Shown here: positions 25,277 to 33,205 of the stretch, piece by piece
Position numbering within the stretch: position 1 is the stretch's first letter
How the letters are laid out: the number at the start of each line of letters is the position of its first letter
NCBI GenBank assembly: GCA_934435205.1
Contig: CAKSAK010000004.1
Span: forward strand, 248,001-312,000
Direction: 5' to 3'
Source: an uncultured Ruminococcus sp.
GTDB taxonomy: Bacteria; Bacillota; Clostridia; Oscillospirales; Ruminococcaceae
Length of the DNA: 64,000 bases
Notes under the pieces: model-generated
Database searches by the model: none
What the model saw: the letters and a program-made list of their open reading frames with translations, nothing else
What the model was told of the DNA's origin: nothing
Translations under genes and position numbers: made by a program

Positions 25277-25308
25277 GAGAGATGGGCTTTTGGCTCATCT
25301 CTTTTTTT
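25277..25308 (+). terminator. Rho-independent terminator
   Basis: AGAGATGGGC faces GGCTCATCTCT over a TTTT loop, and seven T follow. Confidence 0.8.
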
Positions 25309-25393
25309 CATTTTTTTATGAATATATCCTCATCTCCGAGAAATAATAGCATTAGCCTAAAATGGCATATCTTATACTGAAAGGAACTTAATT

Positions 25394-25666
25394 ATGAAAA
25401 AATTGTTCGCTATGCTAACTTGTCTTGGCCTTTGCGGCGTTATGCTCGCAGGCTGTTCAAGAAATGACGATAACTCAGGTTCGACATCTTCCGGCGTTAC
25501 TACGACCACAACTTCTAAAAATGAGGTCACAAGCAGACGTGATGACAGCGACACGCTTGTGAGCCGTGTTGGCGATGGTATCAAGGACACTGTAAGCGGT
25601 GGTGCGGATATTATTGATGATACTGTAAGCACTGTAGAAAGCGTTGTTGACGATATCATTAGATAA
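25394..25666 (+). CDS. Small lipoprotein
   Basis: 90 residues with GAAAGGAAC before the ATG. The signal peptide ends in lipobox VMLAGC. The mature part is a Ser/Thr linker (with a TTTTTTS tract) and a short amphipathic C-terminal helix (SRVGDGIKDTVSGGADIIDD and following). No catalytic domain is possible at this size. Similar short lipoproteins are common in Oscillospiraceae but have no known function. Terminated by the hairpin at 25682-25732. Confidence 0.7.
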   Translation: MKKLFAMLTCLGLCGVMLAGCSRNDDNSGSTSSGVTTTTTSKNEVTSRRDDSDTLVSRVGDGIKDTVSGGADIIDDTVSTVESVVDDIIR

Positions 25667-25681
25667 GCTGCACATATGCTT

Positions 25682-25732
25682 GCGGACTGCTCAGCCGTGA
25701 TATTATTTCGGCTTGTGGCAGTCCGTTTTTTA
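25682..25732 (+). terminator. Rho-independent terminator with nested stem
   Basis: GCGGACTGC pairs with GCAGTCCG around an inner CAGCCG/CGGCTT stem; TTTTTT follows. The remaining part of the gap up to 25890 holds AT-rich sequence only. Confidence 0.75.
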
Positions 25733-25889
25733 TTGTGAAGTCGTATGATAAAACTCAAACAATATCAAAAATCAATGGTTGACTATTGATAAATTATTAA
25801 CGCTAAATCATAATTAACTAATTATTTGACTAACTGTGAATAAAATGTAAAATCCATGTAAAATAAGTGTTTAAGTTTGCGGTTTGCTC

Positions 25890-25918
25890 TTTAAAAATGT
25901 AGGGCTGTGTGGTATAAT
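25890..25918 (+). promoter_or_regulatory. Promoter of the ATP synthase operon
   Basis: TTTAAA (25890-25895), a 17-base spacer and TATAAT (25913-25918), 85 bp before the first gene. A short leader frame (ATG at 25983, seven codons, ending at the ribosome site of the first gene) lies in between and may be chance. Confidence 0.65.
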
Positions 25919-26002
25919 GAAATACATCAGGCAGATATTTTCTGCTATTAAGAAAATGTAAAGATTTATGGTGGATTTCTTTATGAAAATCGGAGAAAAT
26001 AA

Positions 26003-26386
26003 GTGAAAAATATAGGCTCTGAGCTTGGCGGCTTGCTGAAAAAAATATGCTTATGGGGCGGTGTTATGGCTGGAGTATGCTGGGCATTCACTTTGCTGTG
26101 GGGGTTTGATATCACACAGCTTGCTGGCTTTGCATTGGGTTGGGGCTATATGTGCCTTTGTATGTACTTCCTTGGCGTGACCTGCGAGAAGGCTGTGGAG
26201 CTTGATGGCAAAAAGGCTAAACGGACTATGCTTGGGTGCTATATGGCAAGGTATGGGGTGCTTTTTGTGCTTTGTGCGGGTGCTATGCTAACAAAGGTTG
26301 TAAGTGCAGTTGGGATACTTCTGCCACAGTTTTATCCGAGGATAATTCTGTATGTCATACAGATAAGAGAAAGAAGGGATAAATAA
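26003..26386 (+). CDS. ATP synthase operon membrane protein, AtpI-like
   Basis: 127 residues starting at GTG (CGGAG nine bases upstream). Four hydrophobic helices cover most of the protein, with a short charged loop (TCEKAVELDGKKAKRT) in the middle. Its place immediately before atpB, its size and its topology match AtpI/subunit I, which helps assemble the c-ring and, in some Na+ enzymes, take up Mg2+. Sequence identity in this family is low, so the call rests mainly on position. The stop lies directly before the atpB ATG (TAAATG). Confidence 0.75.
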   Translation: MKNIGSELGGLLKKICLWGGVMAGVCWAFTLLWGFDITQLAGFALGWGYMCLCMYFLGVTCEKAVELDGKKAKRTMLGCYMARYGVLFVLCAGAMLTKVVSAVGILLPQFYPRIILYVIQIRERRDK

Positions 26387-27115
26387 ATGACGGGTATAGG
26401 AAACGGCCCTAAGATAGTGTTTGAGATAGGCAGTCTGAGGATCACCGAAACGGTGGTGATGGGCTGGCTTATTATAGTTGCGGTGCTGATACTGTGCTTG
26501 TGGCTCACACACGACTTGAAAAAGGTGCCTGAGAAAAAGCGTCAGGTACTCGTTGAGATGTTTGTGAATTTTGTCAACAGCATGGTAAAAGAGAACATGG
26601 GCGTTGAAATGATGAAGTATGCCCCTTATATTGCTACGCTGCTTATTTATGCGGTGTTTGGCGCTCTTATCAGTTTGATAGGTCTGAGGTCTATGACTGC
26701 GGACATCAATGTTACGGCAACGTGGGCGCTTATGACATTCGTGCTTATCACATACAACAAGATAAAAGCGAATGGTTTCAAGGGCTATCTTAAAAGCTTT
26801 GCTCAGCCTGTGGCTTTCATTCTGCCGCTTAATATCATCAGTGAGGTGGCTACGCCTGTGTCTATGGCGTTCCGTCTGTTCGGTAACGTTGCAGGCGGCA
26901 TGGTAATAACGGGGCTTCTTTACGGAGCGCTCGGCTCGCTGTCCTCGGCACTGGGTCTGACTTTTGAGGCAGGCTCATGGGCTTTCAGTGTATTTCAGGT
27001 AGGTATACCTGCGGTACTCAGCGTGTATTTCGACCTGTTCTCGGGGTGTATACAGGCTTATATCTTCTCTATGCTCACCATGGTAAACGTTGGTGCGGCG
27101 GCGGAAACAGAGTAA
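26387..27115 (+). CDS. atpB: F-type ATP synthase subunit a
   Basis: 242 residues with about six membrane helices. The essential arginine lies in FRLFGNVAGG, and the downstream helix FQVGIPAVLSVYFDLFSGCIQAYIF is characteristic. It forms the two half-channels that carry the coupling ion to and from the c-ring. First structural gene of the operon, one base after the AtpI-like gene. Confidence 0.95.
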   Translation: MTGIGNGPKIVFEIGSLRITETVVMGWLIIVAVLILCLWLTHDLKKVPEKKRQVLVEMFVNFVNSMVKENMGVEMMKYAPYIATLLIYAVFGALISLIGLRSMTADINVTATWALMTFVLITYNKIKANGFKGYLKSFAQPVAFILPLNIISEVATPVSMAFRLFGNVAGGMVITGLLYGALGSLSSALGLTFEAGSWAFSVFQVGIPAVLSVYFDLFSGCIQAYIFSMLTMVNVGAAAETE

Positions 27116-27173
27116 TTTACCGCTTTGGCGGAAAGTATAAAAAGTAAATAGTAAATAACGGAGGTTTATCATT

Positions 27174-27428
27174 ATGGAAAAGGCTATTCTTCTTGGCTGT
27201 TCAGCAATCGGCGCAGGACTTGCAATGATCGCAGGTATCGGACCTGGTATCGGTGAGGGCTACGCAGTAGGAAAGACTATCGAGGCTATCGCAAGACAGC
27301 CTGAGGCTAAGGGCGACTGCACAAGAACGATGTTCATAGGCGTTGCTATGGCTGAGTCAACAGGTATCTACGCATTCGTTGTAGCGCTTATCCTGCTCTT
27401 TGCTAACCCATTTATCGGAAAGCTTTAA
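27174..27428 (+). CDS. atpE: F-type ATP synthase subunit c
   Basis: 84 residues in two helices joined by the RQPE loop (41-44). The ion-binding carboxylate is E61 in AMAESTGIYAF. The neighbouring S62, T63 and Y66 are the Na+-ligand set known from Ilyobacter-type rotors. Where Ilyobacter has Gln32, this protein has Glu28 (GIGEGYAVGK), giving the two-carboxylate site described for Fusobacterium nucleatum. This argues for a Na+-coupled ring that also binds an extra proton, but coupling-ion choice is an inference. Confidence 0.95.
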   Translation: MEKAILLGCSAIGAGLAMIAGIGPGIGEGYAVGKTIEAIARQPEAKGDCTRTMFIGVAMAESTGIYAFVVALILLFANPFIGKL

Positions 27429-27483
27429 TAAAAAGCTTCAAACAAGATTTGCTCTGCATTGGTGCGGAGGGGAGGTTGGATAA

Positions 27484-27999
27484 ATGGTATTGGCAGCAGG
27501 CGATGTGACAGAGTTTCTGTCAATAGATCTGACAACGATAATTGCGACTTTGCTCAACACGCTCATACTGTTTTTGGTGCTCAAGCATTTTCTGTTCGAC
27601 AAGGTGAACAAGGTCATAGAGGACAGGAAGAACGATGTTAAGGAAACTTACAGGCAGGCTGACGAGGCGAAAGAGAACGCCCAGAAGCTTGAAGCTGAGT
27701 ATACAAGCAGATTAGAGGGTGCAAAGGAAGAGTCTGCACAGATCATACAGACGGCAACAAGAAAGGCTCAGCAGCGTTCTGACGAGATAATCAGCGAAGC
27801 GAGAACTGAGGCAAAGGGTCTTGTGGACAACGCTTCAAGAGAGATCGAAAGAGAAAAGAAGATCGCTGTCAACCAGATCAAGAACGAGATCACCGATATT
27901 GCTTTCTCTGCTGCGGCGGCAGTTGTGGAAAAGGATATGACAGGCGAGGACAACGAACGTCTTATCGAGAAGTTCATTGACAATGTGGGTGAGATGTAA
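27484..27999 (+). CDS. atpF: F-type ATP synthase subunit b
   Basis: 171 residues. One N-terminal membrane helix (about 12-36) precedes a long charged helix (40-150) rich in Lys, Glu and Ala that forms the peripheral stalk dimer, and a short C-terminal segment that binds delta. GGGGAGG is the ribosome site. The stop overlaps the start of atpH by one base. Confidence 0.95.
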   Translation: MVLAAGDVTEFLSIDLTTIIATLLNTLILFLVLKHFLFDKVNKVIEDRKNDVKETYRQADEAKENAQKLEAEYTSRLEGAKEESAQIIQTATRKAQQRSDEIISEARTEAKGLVDNASREIEREKKIAVNQIKNEITDIAFSAAAAVVEKDMTGEDNERLIEKFIDNVGEM

Positions 28000-28547
28000 T
28001 GGCAGACAGTATCGGGAATATTTACGGCAATGCACTTTTTGAGGTGTGCTGCGAGGAAAACTGCCTTGATGAAGTCTATGGTGAGCTTGGGAGCATAAGG
28101 GATATAATTTTCTCTCAGGGTCAGGAGGAATATGTGGAGCTGCTTGCGTCTCCGCTGGTAACGGAGAATGAAAAAAGGGCGACGCTGGAAAAGGTGTTTA
28201 TGGGCAGGATACAGCCTGTTACGCTTAATTTTCTTTGCCTTGTGAGCGAAAAGGGCAGGATAAGGTTTCTGCCTGAGATATGCGCAAAGTTCAAGGAGCT
28301 TTATGAAAAGCATAATAATATCATAGAGGTCACTGCGGTGACGGCTATGCCTCTGTCTGAAAGGCTCAGGGACAAGCTTGTGGTTAAGCTGGAAGCTGTT
28401 TCGGGGGCAAAGATAGTGCTTGTGGAAAAGGTGGACAAAAGCCTTATGGGCGGTATCGTGCTGAGATATTCAGACACAGAAATAGACGGCAGCGTCAGAA
28501 CTAAGCTTGATGATATCAAGGCTCAGATCGACGGGGTCATTGCATAG
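27999..28547 (+). CDS. atpH: F-type ATP synthase subunit delta
   Basis: 182 residues. The helical N-terminal domain (IGNIYGNALFEVCCEENCLD) and the C-terminal VDKSLMGGIVLRYSDTEIDGSV motif identify it. It ties the b dimer to the top of the alpha subunits. It starts on the last base of atpF, so the two are translationally coupled. Confidence 0.95.
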   Translation: MADSIGNIYGNALFEVCCEENCLDEVYGELGSIRDIIFSQGQEEYVELLASPLVTENEKRATLEKVFMGRIQPVTLNFLCLVSEKGRIRFLPEICAKFKELYEKHNNIIEVTAVTAMPLSERLRDKLVVKLEAVSGAKIVLVEKVDKSLMGGIVLRYSDTEIDGSVRTKLDDIKAQIDGVIA

Positions 28548-28567
28548 GAAAGGAACGGTATTTTAAC

Positions 28568-30082
28568 ATGAAATTACGTCCTGATGAAATAACAGGCTTG
28601 ATAAAACAGCAGATCAAGGACTACCGCAGCAAGCTGGAGCTTGACGATGTGGGAACGGTCTGCACTGTGGGCGACGGAATTTCAAGAGTTCATGGACTTG
28701 ACAAGTGTATGTCAGGGGAGCTTCTTGAATTTTCCAACGGAACATACGGTATGGCAATGAACTTGGAGCAGGATTTTGTAGGCTGTGTACTTCTCGGCTC
28801 TGAGGACGGAATAAAAGAAGGCTCGGGAGTAAAGAGAACAGGCAGGATAGTTTCTGTGCCTGTGGGAGATGCGCTTCTCGGCAGAGTTGTGAACGCTCTC
28901 GGTGCGCCTATCGACGGCAGGGGTGCTGTGCTTACAACAGAAACAAGACCTGTGGAAAGCCCTGCTTTCGGAATTATTACAAGACAATCGGTAAACAGAC
29001 CACTCCAGACAGGTATCAAGGCTATCGACTCTATGATACCTATAGGCAGAGGTCAGCGTGAGCTTATTATAGGCGACAGACAGACAGGTAAGACTTCTAT
29101 TGCCCTTGATACTATCATAAATCAGAAGGGCAAAGATGTTATTTGTATATATGTGGCTATAGGTCAGAAGCAGTCTACTGTGGCAAACGTGGTGGAAACT
29201 CTTTCAAAGCATGGGGCAATGGATTATTCTATAGTTGTATCGGCAACGGCGTCTGAAATGGCACCTTTGCAGTATATAGCTCCATATGCGGGCGTTGCAA
29301 TGGCTGAGTATTTCATGCTTCAGGGCAAGGACGTTCTTTGCGTCTATGACGACCTTTCAAAGCACGCTGTGGCATACAGAACTATGTCGCTTCTGCTCCA
29401 AAGACCGACAGGACGTGAGGCTTATCCTGGAGATGTTTTCTATCTCCATTCAAGACTTTTGGAGAGAGCCTGCTGTCTTAACAAGGACTACGGCGGAGGC
29501 TCTATAACCGCTCTGCCTATTATTGAAACTCAGGCAGGCGATGTTTCGGCTTATATCCCGACAAACGTTATATCTATCACTGACGGACAGATATTCCTTG
29601 AATCTGAGCTGTTTTTCTCAGGCGTAAGACCTGCGGTAAACCCTGGTATATCGGTATCCCGTGTTGGCGGCTCGGCTCAGATAAAGGCTATGAAAAAGGT
29701 TTCAGGCTCGCTGAAACTGCTGTATTCGCAGTACAGAGAATTGCAATCATTCTCACAGTTTGGCTCTGATCTTGACAAGGACACTAAGGAAAGACTTGCA
29801 CAGGGCGAACGTATTGTGGAAGTGCTCAAACAGGGCAAGACCTCTCCGTTGGACGTTGAGAAGCAGGTTGTCATAATCTATGCGGTGGTAAACAACTATC
29901 TGAAGAATATCAGAGTTGAGGATATCGCTGAATTTGAGAAAGACCTTTTTGTGTATATAGATGAAACTCATCCTGACATTTTCTCGTCAATAAGAGAAAC
30001 AGGTGACCTTACAAAAGATAATGAACAGGCAATAAAGGACGTGCTTGCGGAGTATTCACAGAAGTTTCTTCAAAGCAGATAA
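28568..30082 (+). CDS. atpA: F-type ATP synthase subunit alpha
   Basis: 504 residues. The P-loop is GDRQTGKTS, and the C-terminal ALPIIETQAGDVSAYIPTNV and PAVNPGISVSRVGGSAQ motifs are intact. It forms the non-catalytic nucleotide sites of the F1 hexamer. Good ribosome site (GGAAAGGAA), 20 bp after atpH. Confidence 0.97.
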   Translation: MKLRPDEITGLIKQQIKDYRSKLELDDVGTVCTVGDGISRVHGLDKCMSGELLEFSNGTYGMAMNLEQDFVGCVLLGSEDGIKEGSGVKRTGRIVSVPVGDALLGRVVNALGAPIDGRGAVLTTETRPVESPAFGIITRQSVNRPLQTGIKAIDSMIPIGRGQRELIIGDRQTGKTSIALDTIINQKGKDVICIYVAIGQKQSTVANVVETLSKHGAMDYSIVVSATASEMAPLQYIAPYAGVAMAEYFMLQGKDVLCVYDDLSKHAVAYRTMSLLLQRPTGREAYPGDVFYLHSRLLERACCLNKDYGGGSITALPIIETQAGDVSAYIPTNVISITDGQIFLESELFFSGVRPAVNPGISVSRVGGSAQIKAMKKVSGSLKLLYSQYRELQSFSQFGSDLDKDTKERLAQGERIVEVLKQGKTSPLDVEKQVVIIYAVVNNYLKNIRVEDIAEFEKDLFVYIDETHPDIFSSIRETGDLTKDNEQAIKDVLAEYSQKFLQSR

Positions 30083-30095
30083 GGAGCGCTGAGCA

Positions 30096-30959
30096 ATGGC
30101 AACAGCTAATATGAAAGACGTCAAAAGACGTATCAAAAGCGTTGAAAGCACCATGCAGATAACAAAAGCCATGCAGCTTGTGGCGGCTTCTAAGCTCAGA
30201 CGTGCCAAAGACAAGGCGGTGGCAGTTCAGCCGTTCTTTGAAACGCTTTTTAAGACAATGTGTGATATATCCTGCGACAGTGCGTTTAAATCGGTGTATA
30301 CAAAGAAAAAGTTCCTTAATTCTACACTGCTTATAGTGGTGGCTGGCGATAGGGGACTTGCAGGAGGATTTAACTCCAACGTGCTGAAAATGGCTAAGGC
30401 AAAGGCTGACGAGGTGAAGTCATCAGGCGGTCAGCTTCGTGTTATGGCTGTGGGCAAAAAGGCTGTTGAGTTCTTTGAAAAGCGTGACTATGACCTTGCG
30501 TGGAAATATCCCCAGATAGCGGAGAGCATTGACGCTGACACTGTTATGGACATTGCAGAGGAAATTATCGCAGGCTTCAGGCACGGAGATTATGACAAGG
30601 TGGAGCTTGTGTATACAACATTTGTGTCGGCACTGACGCAAGAGCCTTGCAGCTTGCAGATACTTCCTGTGGAGGACCTTGACAAGCTTGGGGGCAGAAA
30701 GCACCCGTCAACTATCTATGACCCGTCCCCTGAGGAGGTCTTTGACGGCATGATACCCCAGTATATAGGCGGTATGCTTTATTCGGCGATAGTGGACAGC
30801 TACGCTTCTGAGCAGGCGGCAAGACGTACTGCAATGGAGTCTGCAACGGACAACGCAGGAGAAATGATAGACAACCTGTCGCTTCTTTACAACAGGGCAA
30901 GACAGGCGCAGATAACTCAGGAGCTTACGGAGATAAGCTCGGCAACTATCGGAAGGTAG
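30096..30959 (+). CDS. atpG: F-type ATP synthase subunit gamma
   Basis: 287 residues. The N-terminal coiled-coil helix (RRIKSVESTMQITKAMQLVA) and the C-terminal helix (LYNRARQAQITQELTEISSA) form the rotor shaft; GDRGLAGGFN is the conserved central motif. The gene ends 154 bp before atpD. That gap is unusually long for this operon and holds a palindromic repeat. Confidence 0.97.
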   Translation: MATANMKDVKRRIKSVESTMQITKAMQLVAASKLRRAKDKAVAVQPFFETLFKTMCDISCDSAFKSVYTKKKFLNSTLLIVVAGDRGLAGGFNSNVLKMAKAKADEVKSSGGQLRVMAVGKKAVEFFEKRDYDLAWKYPQIAESIDADTVMDIAEEIIAGFRHGDYDKVELVYTTFVSALTQEPCSLQILPVEDLDKLGGRKHPSTIYDPSPEEVFDGMIPQYIGGMLYSAIVDSYASEQAARRTAMESATDNAGEMIDNLSLLYNRARQAQITQELTEISSATIGR

Positions 30960-31031
30960 GAAAGGTAATTATGCCCTTGTTTGGGGCGTTCAAAAGTAAA
31001 TGTAGTGGGTATTGTTGGAGAAGTCTTGTAG

Positions 31032-31050
31032 GGGCGAACAGTGTTCGCCC
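31032..31050. repeat. REP-like palindrome between atpG and atpD
   Basis: GGGCGAACAGTGTTCGCCC, nine-base arms, identical to the unit at 20193-20211 and preceded by TGTAGG. It sits inside the ATP synthase transcript, where it would form a stable hairpin that could adjust transcript stability between gamma and beta. Confidence 0.7.
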
Positions 31051-31113
31051 GCATTTTCGCAGGCTTTTAAACATATCAGGCTATGATATCCCTTTTTGAA
31101 AGGTGGTAAATAA

Positions 31114-32523
31114 ATGGAAAGCAAAAACATAGGCAAGGTAGTCCAGATAGTTGGTGCGGTAGTCGACATCCGCTTTGAAAAGGACAGCCTGCCTGACCTG
31201 CTCAATGCCATTGAGATAGACAACAAGGGCGAAAAGCTCGTTGTCGAGGTGGCTCAGCATATAGGCGACGATATAGTAAGATGTATCGCCATGGGCTCTA
31301 CGGACGGACTTGTGAGAGGTATCGACGCTGTTGATACAGGCAAGGCTATATCCGTTCCGGTGGGCAAGGAAACTCTTTCGAGAATGTTCAATCTTCTGGG
31401 TGAGCCTGTTGACAATCTGCCTGCCCCTGAAACTAAGGAGCGCTGGGAGATACACAGAGAGCCTCCGACATATGAGGAGCAGTCTGCTTCAAATGAGATC
31501 CTGGAAACAGGTATCAAGGTCATCGACCTTATCGCACCATACCTCAAGGGCGGTAAGATAGGTCTGTTCGGCGGTGCGGGAGTAGGCAAAACTGTGCTTA
31601 TTCAGGAGCTTATAAATAACGTTGCCAATCAGCACGGCGGTATCTCGGTATTCACAGGAGTTGGAGAGCGTACCCGTGAGGGCAATGACCTTTATTATGA
31701 GATGAAAGAGTCGGGAGTTATCGACAAGACCGTGCTTGTGTATGGTCAGATGAACGAGCCGCCCGGAGCAAGAATGAGAGTTGCACTTTCAGGACTGACA
31801 ATGGCGGAGTATTTCAGAGATGTTGAGCATCAGGACGTGCTTTTGTTTATCGACAATATATTCAGGTTTACTCAGGCAGGCTCTGAGGTGTCGGCACTCC
31901 TTGGCAGAATGCCGTCAGCCGTTGGTTATCAGCCTACCCTTGCAACTGAAATGGGTCAGCTACAGGAGCGTATTACTTCCACAACAAAAGGCTCTATCAC
32001 TTCCGTTCAGGCAGTTTATGTGCCTGCGGACGACCTGACAGACCCTGCGCCTGCCACAACGTTTGCTCACCTTGACGCAACAACGGTGCTTTCAAGAAGT
32101 ATTTCTTCACTGGGTATCTATCCTGCTGTTGACCCGCTGGAGTCAAACTCCAGGATACTTTCCCCTGAGATAGTTGGCAATGAGCATTATCAGGTGGCAA
32201 GACAGGTGCAGTCTATCTTGCAGAGATATGTTGAGCTTCAGGATATCATCGCTATCATGGGTATGGACGAGCTTTCTGACGAGGATAAGCTCACGGTATC
32301 AAGAGCAAGAAAGATACAGCGTTTTCTGTCACAGCCGTTCTCCGTTGCTGAGCAGTTTACAGGCATGAAGGGCAAATATGTGCCTATCAAGGAGACTATC
32401 AGAGGCTTCAAGGAGATAATCGAGGGCAAGCATGACGACCTGCCTGAATCTGCTTTCCTGTTCGTGGGAACTATCGACGAGGCTGTTGAAAAGGGCAGAC
32501 AGATCGCAGAAAGTGAACAGTAG
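31114..32523 (+). CDS. atpD: F-type ATP synthase subunit beta
   Basis: 469 residues. Walker A is GGAGVGKTVLIQ, the catalytic Glu region is GVGERTREGNDLYYEM and Walker B is VLLFIDNIFR; the DELSEED-like lever reads MDELSDEDKLTV. This is the catalytic subunit of F1. All catalytic residues appear to be present. Confidence 0.97.
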   Translation: MESKNIGKVVQIVGAVVDIRFEKDSLPDLLNAIEIDNKGEKLVVEVAQHIGDDIVRCIAMGSTDGLVRGIDAVDTGKAISVPVGKETLSRMFNLLGEPVDNLPAPETKERWEIHREPPTYEEQSASNEILETGIKVIDLIAPYLKGGKIGLFGGAGVGKTVLIQELINNVANQHGGISVFTGVGERTREGNDLYYEMKESGVIDKTVLVYGQMNEPPGARMRVALSGLTMAEYFRDVEHQDVLLFIDNIFRFTQAGSEVSALLGRMPSAVGYQPTLATEMGQLQERITSTTKGSITSVQAVYVPADDLTDPAPATTFAHLDATTVLSRSISSLGIYPAVDPLESNSRILSPEIVGNEHYQVARQVQSILQRYVELQDIIAIMGMDELSDEDKLTVSRARKIQRFLSQPFSVAEQFTGMKGKYVPIKETIRGFKEIIEGKHDDLPESAFLFVGTIDEAVEKGRQIAESEQ

Positions 32524-32548
32524 TAACAGAACGTTTAAAGAAAAATAC

Positions 32549-32604
32549 TTGACAAGAGTCGGATTATAGTATATAGTGAATGTATGTGGCAATTTTGTGC
32601 CACA
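32549..32604 (+). promoter_or_regulatory. Internal promoter and leader hairpin before atpC
   Basis: TTGACA (32549-32554), a 17-base spacer and TATAGT (32572-32577) lie between atpD and atpC. Just downstream TGTGGCA (32585-32591) pairs with TGCCACA (32598-32604), so the hairpin would begin within the first few bases of the transcript. This could give epsilon a separate supply. Confidence 0.6.
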
Positions 32605-32639
32605 CACGCTGATTTGTAAAAAGCTTATGGAGAAAGATT

Positions 32640-33041
32640 ATGACGCCTTTTGATCTTAAGATAATAACCCCTGAAAAAACTTTTTTTGAGGGAAATACTG
32701 AGCAGATCATTGCAAGAACTGTATCTGGAGATATCGGTATCCTTGCAGGTCATGCGCCATATGTGGCAAATATCGTTTCTTCTCCTTTCCGTATCAAAAT
32801 AGACGGCGAGTTCAGAACTGCCGCTATTTCGGGAGGGCTTATAAGGGTGTCTGCCGACGGCGTTACAGTGGTGACATCTGCAATCGAATGGGCTGACGAG
32901 ATAGACGTTGCAAGAGCTGAAAAGGCAAAGGCAGCGGCAGAGAACAAGCTCAGAGAAAATGCTAGCCAGAAGGAGTTTGAAAGGGCGGAGCAGAAACTGC
33001 GACGTGCCATGAACAGACTTGTGGTGGCTGGAAAGAAATAA
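32640..33041 (+). CDS. atpC: F-type ATP synthase subunit epsilon
   Basis: 133 residues. The N-terminal beta sandwich (FDLKIITPEKTFFEGNTEQI, GDIGILAGHAPYV) is followed by two C-terminal helices (ARAEKAKAAAENKLREN, FERAEQKLRRAMNRL) that can rise and inhibit ATP hydrolysis. The gene completes the order I-a-c-b-delta-alpha-gamma-beta-epsilon. Confidence 0.95.
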   Translation: MTPFDLKIITPEKTFFEGNTEQIIARTVSGDIGILAGHAPYVANIVSSPFRIKIDGEFRTAAISGGLIRVSADGVTVVTSAIEWADEIDVARAEKAKAAAENKLRENASQKEFERAEQKLRRAMNRLVVAGKK

Positions 33042-33205
33042 TCAATGAAGTCAGAGCCTTACGGGATATCCGTGCAGGCTTTGGCTTTGTTTTATTTATT
33101 AAGTAAAATCGTGATAAAATCAGCGTAAAAAGTAAGGAAATGGGGTACGCAGGGGCGTACTCGGACGTTGTGCAGTGGAAAAAACAAGAAAAGGAATGAA
33201 TTGAT

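Noticed and set aside
25983..26006. Seven-codon leader peptide before the ATP synthase operon
   Set aside because: Too short to judge, with no regulatory codon pattern; noted under the promoter only.
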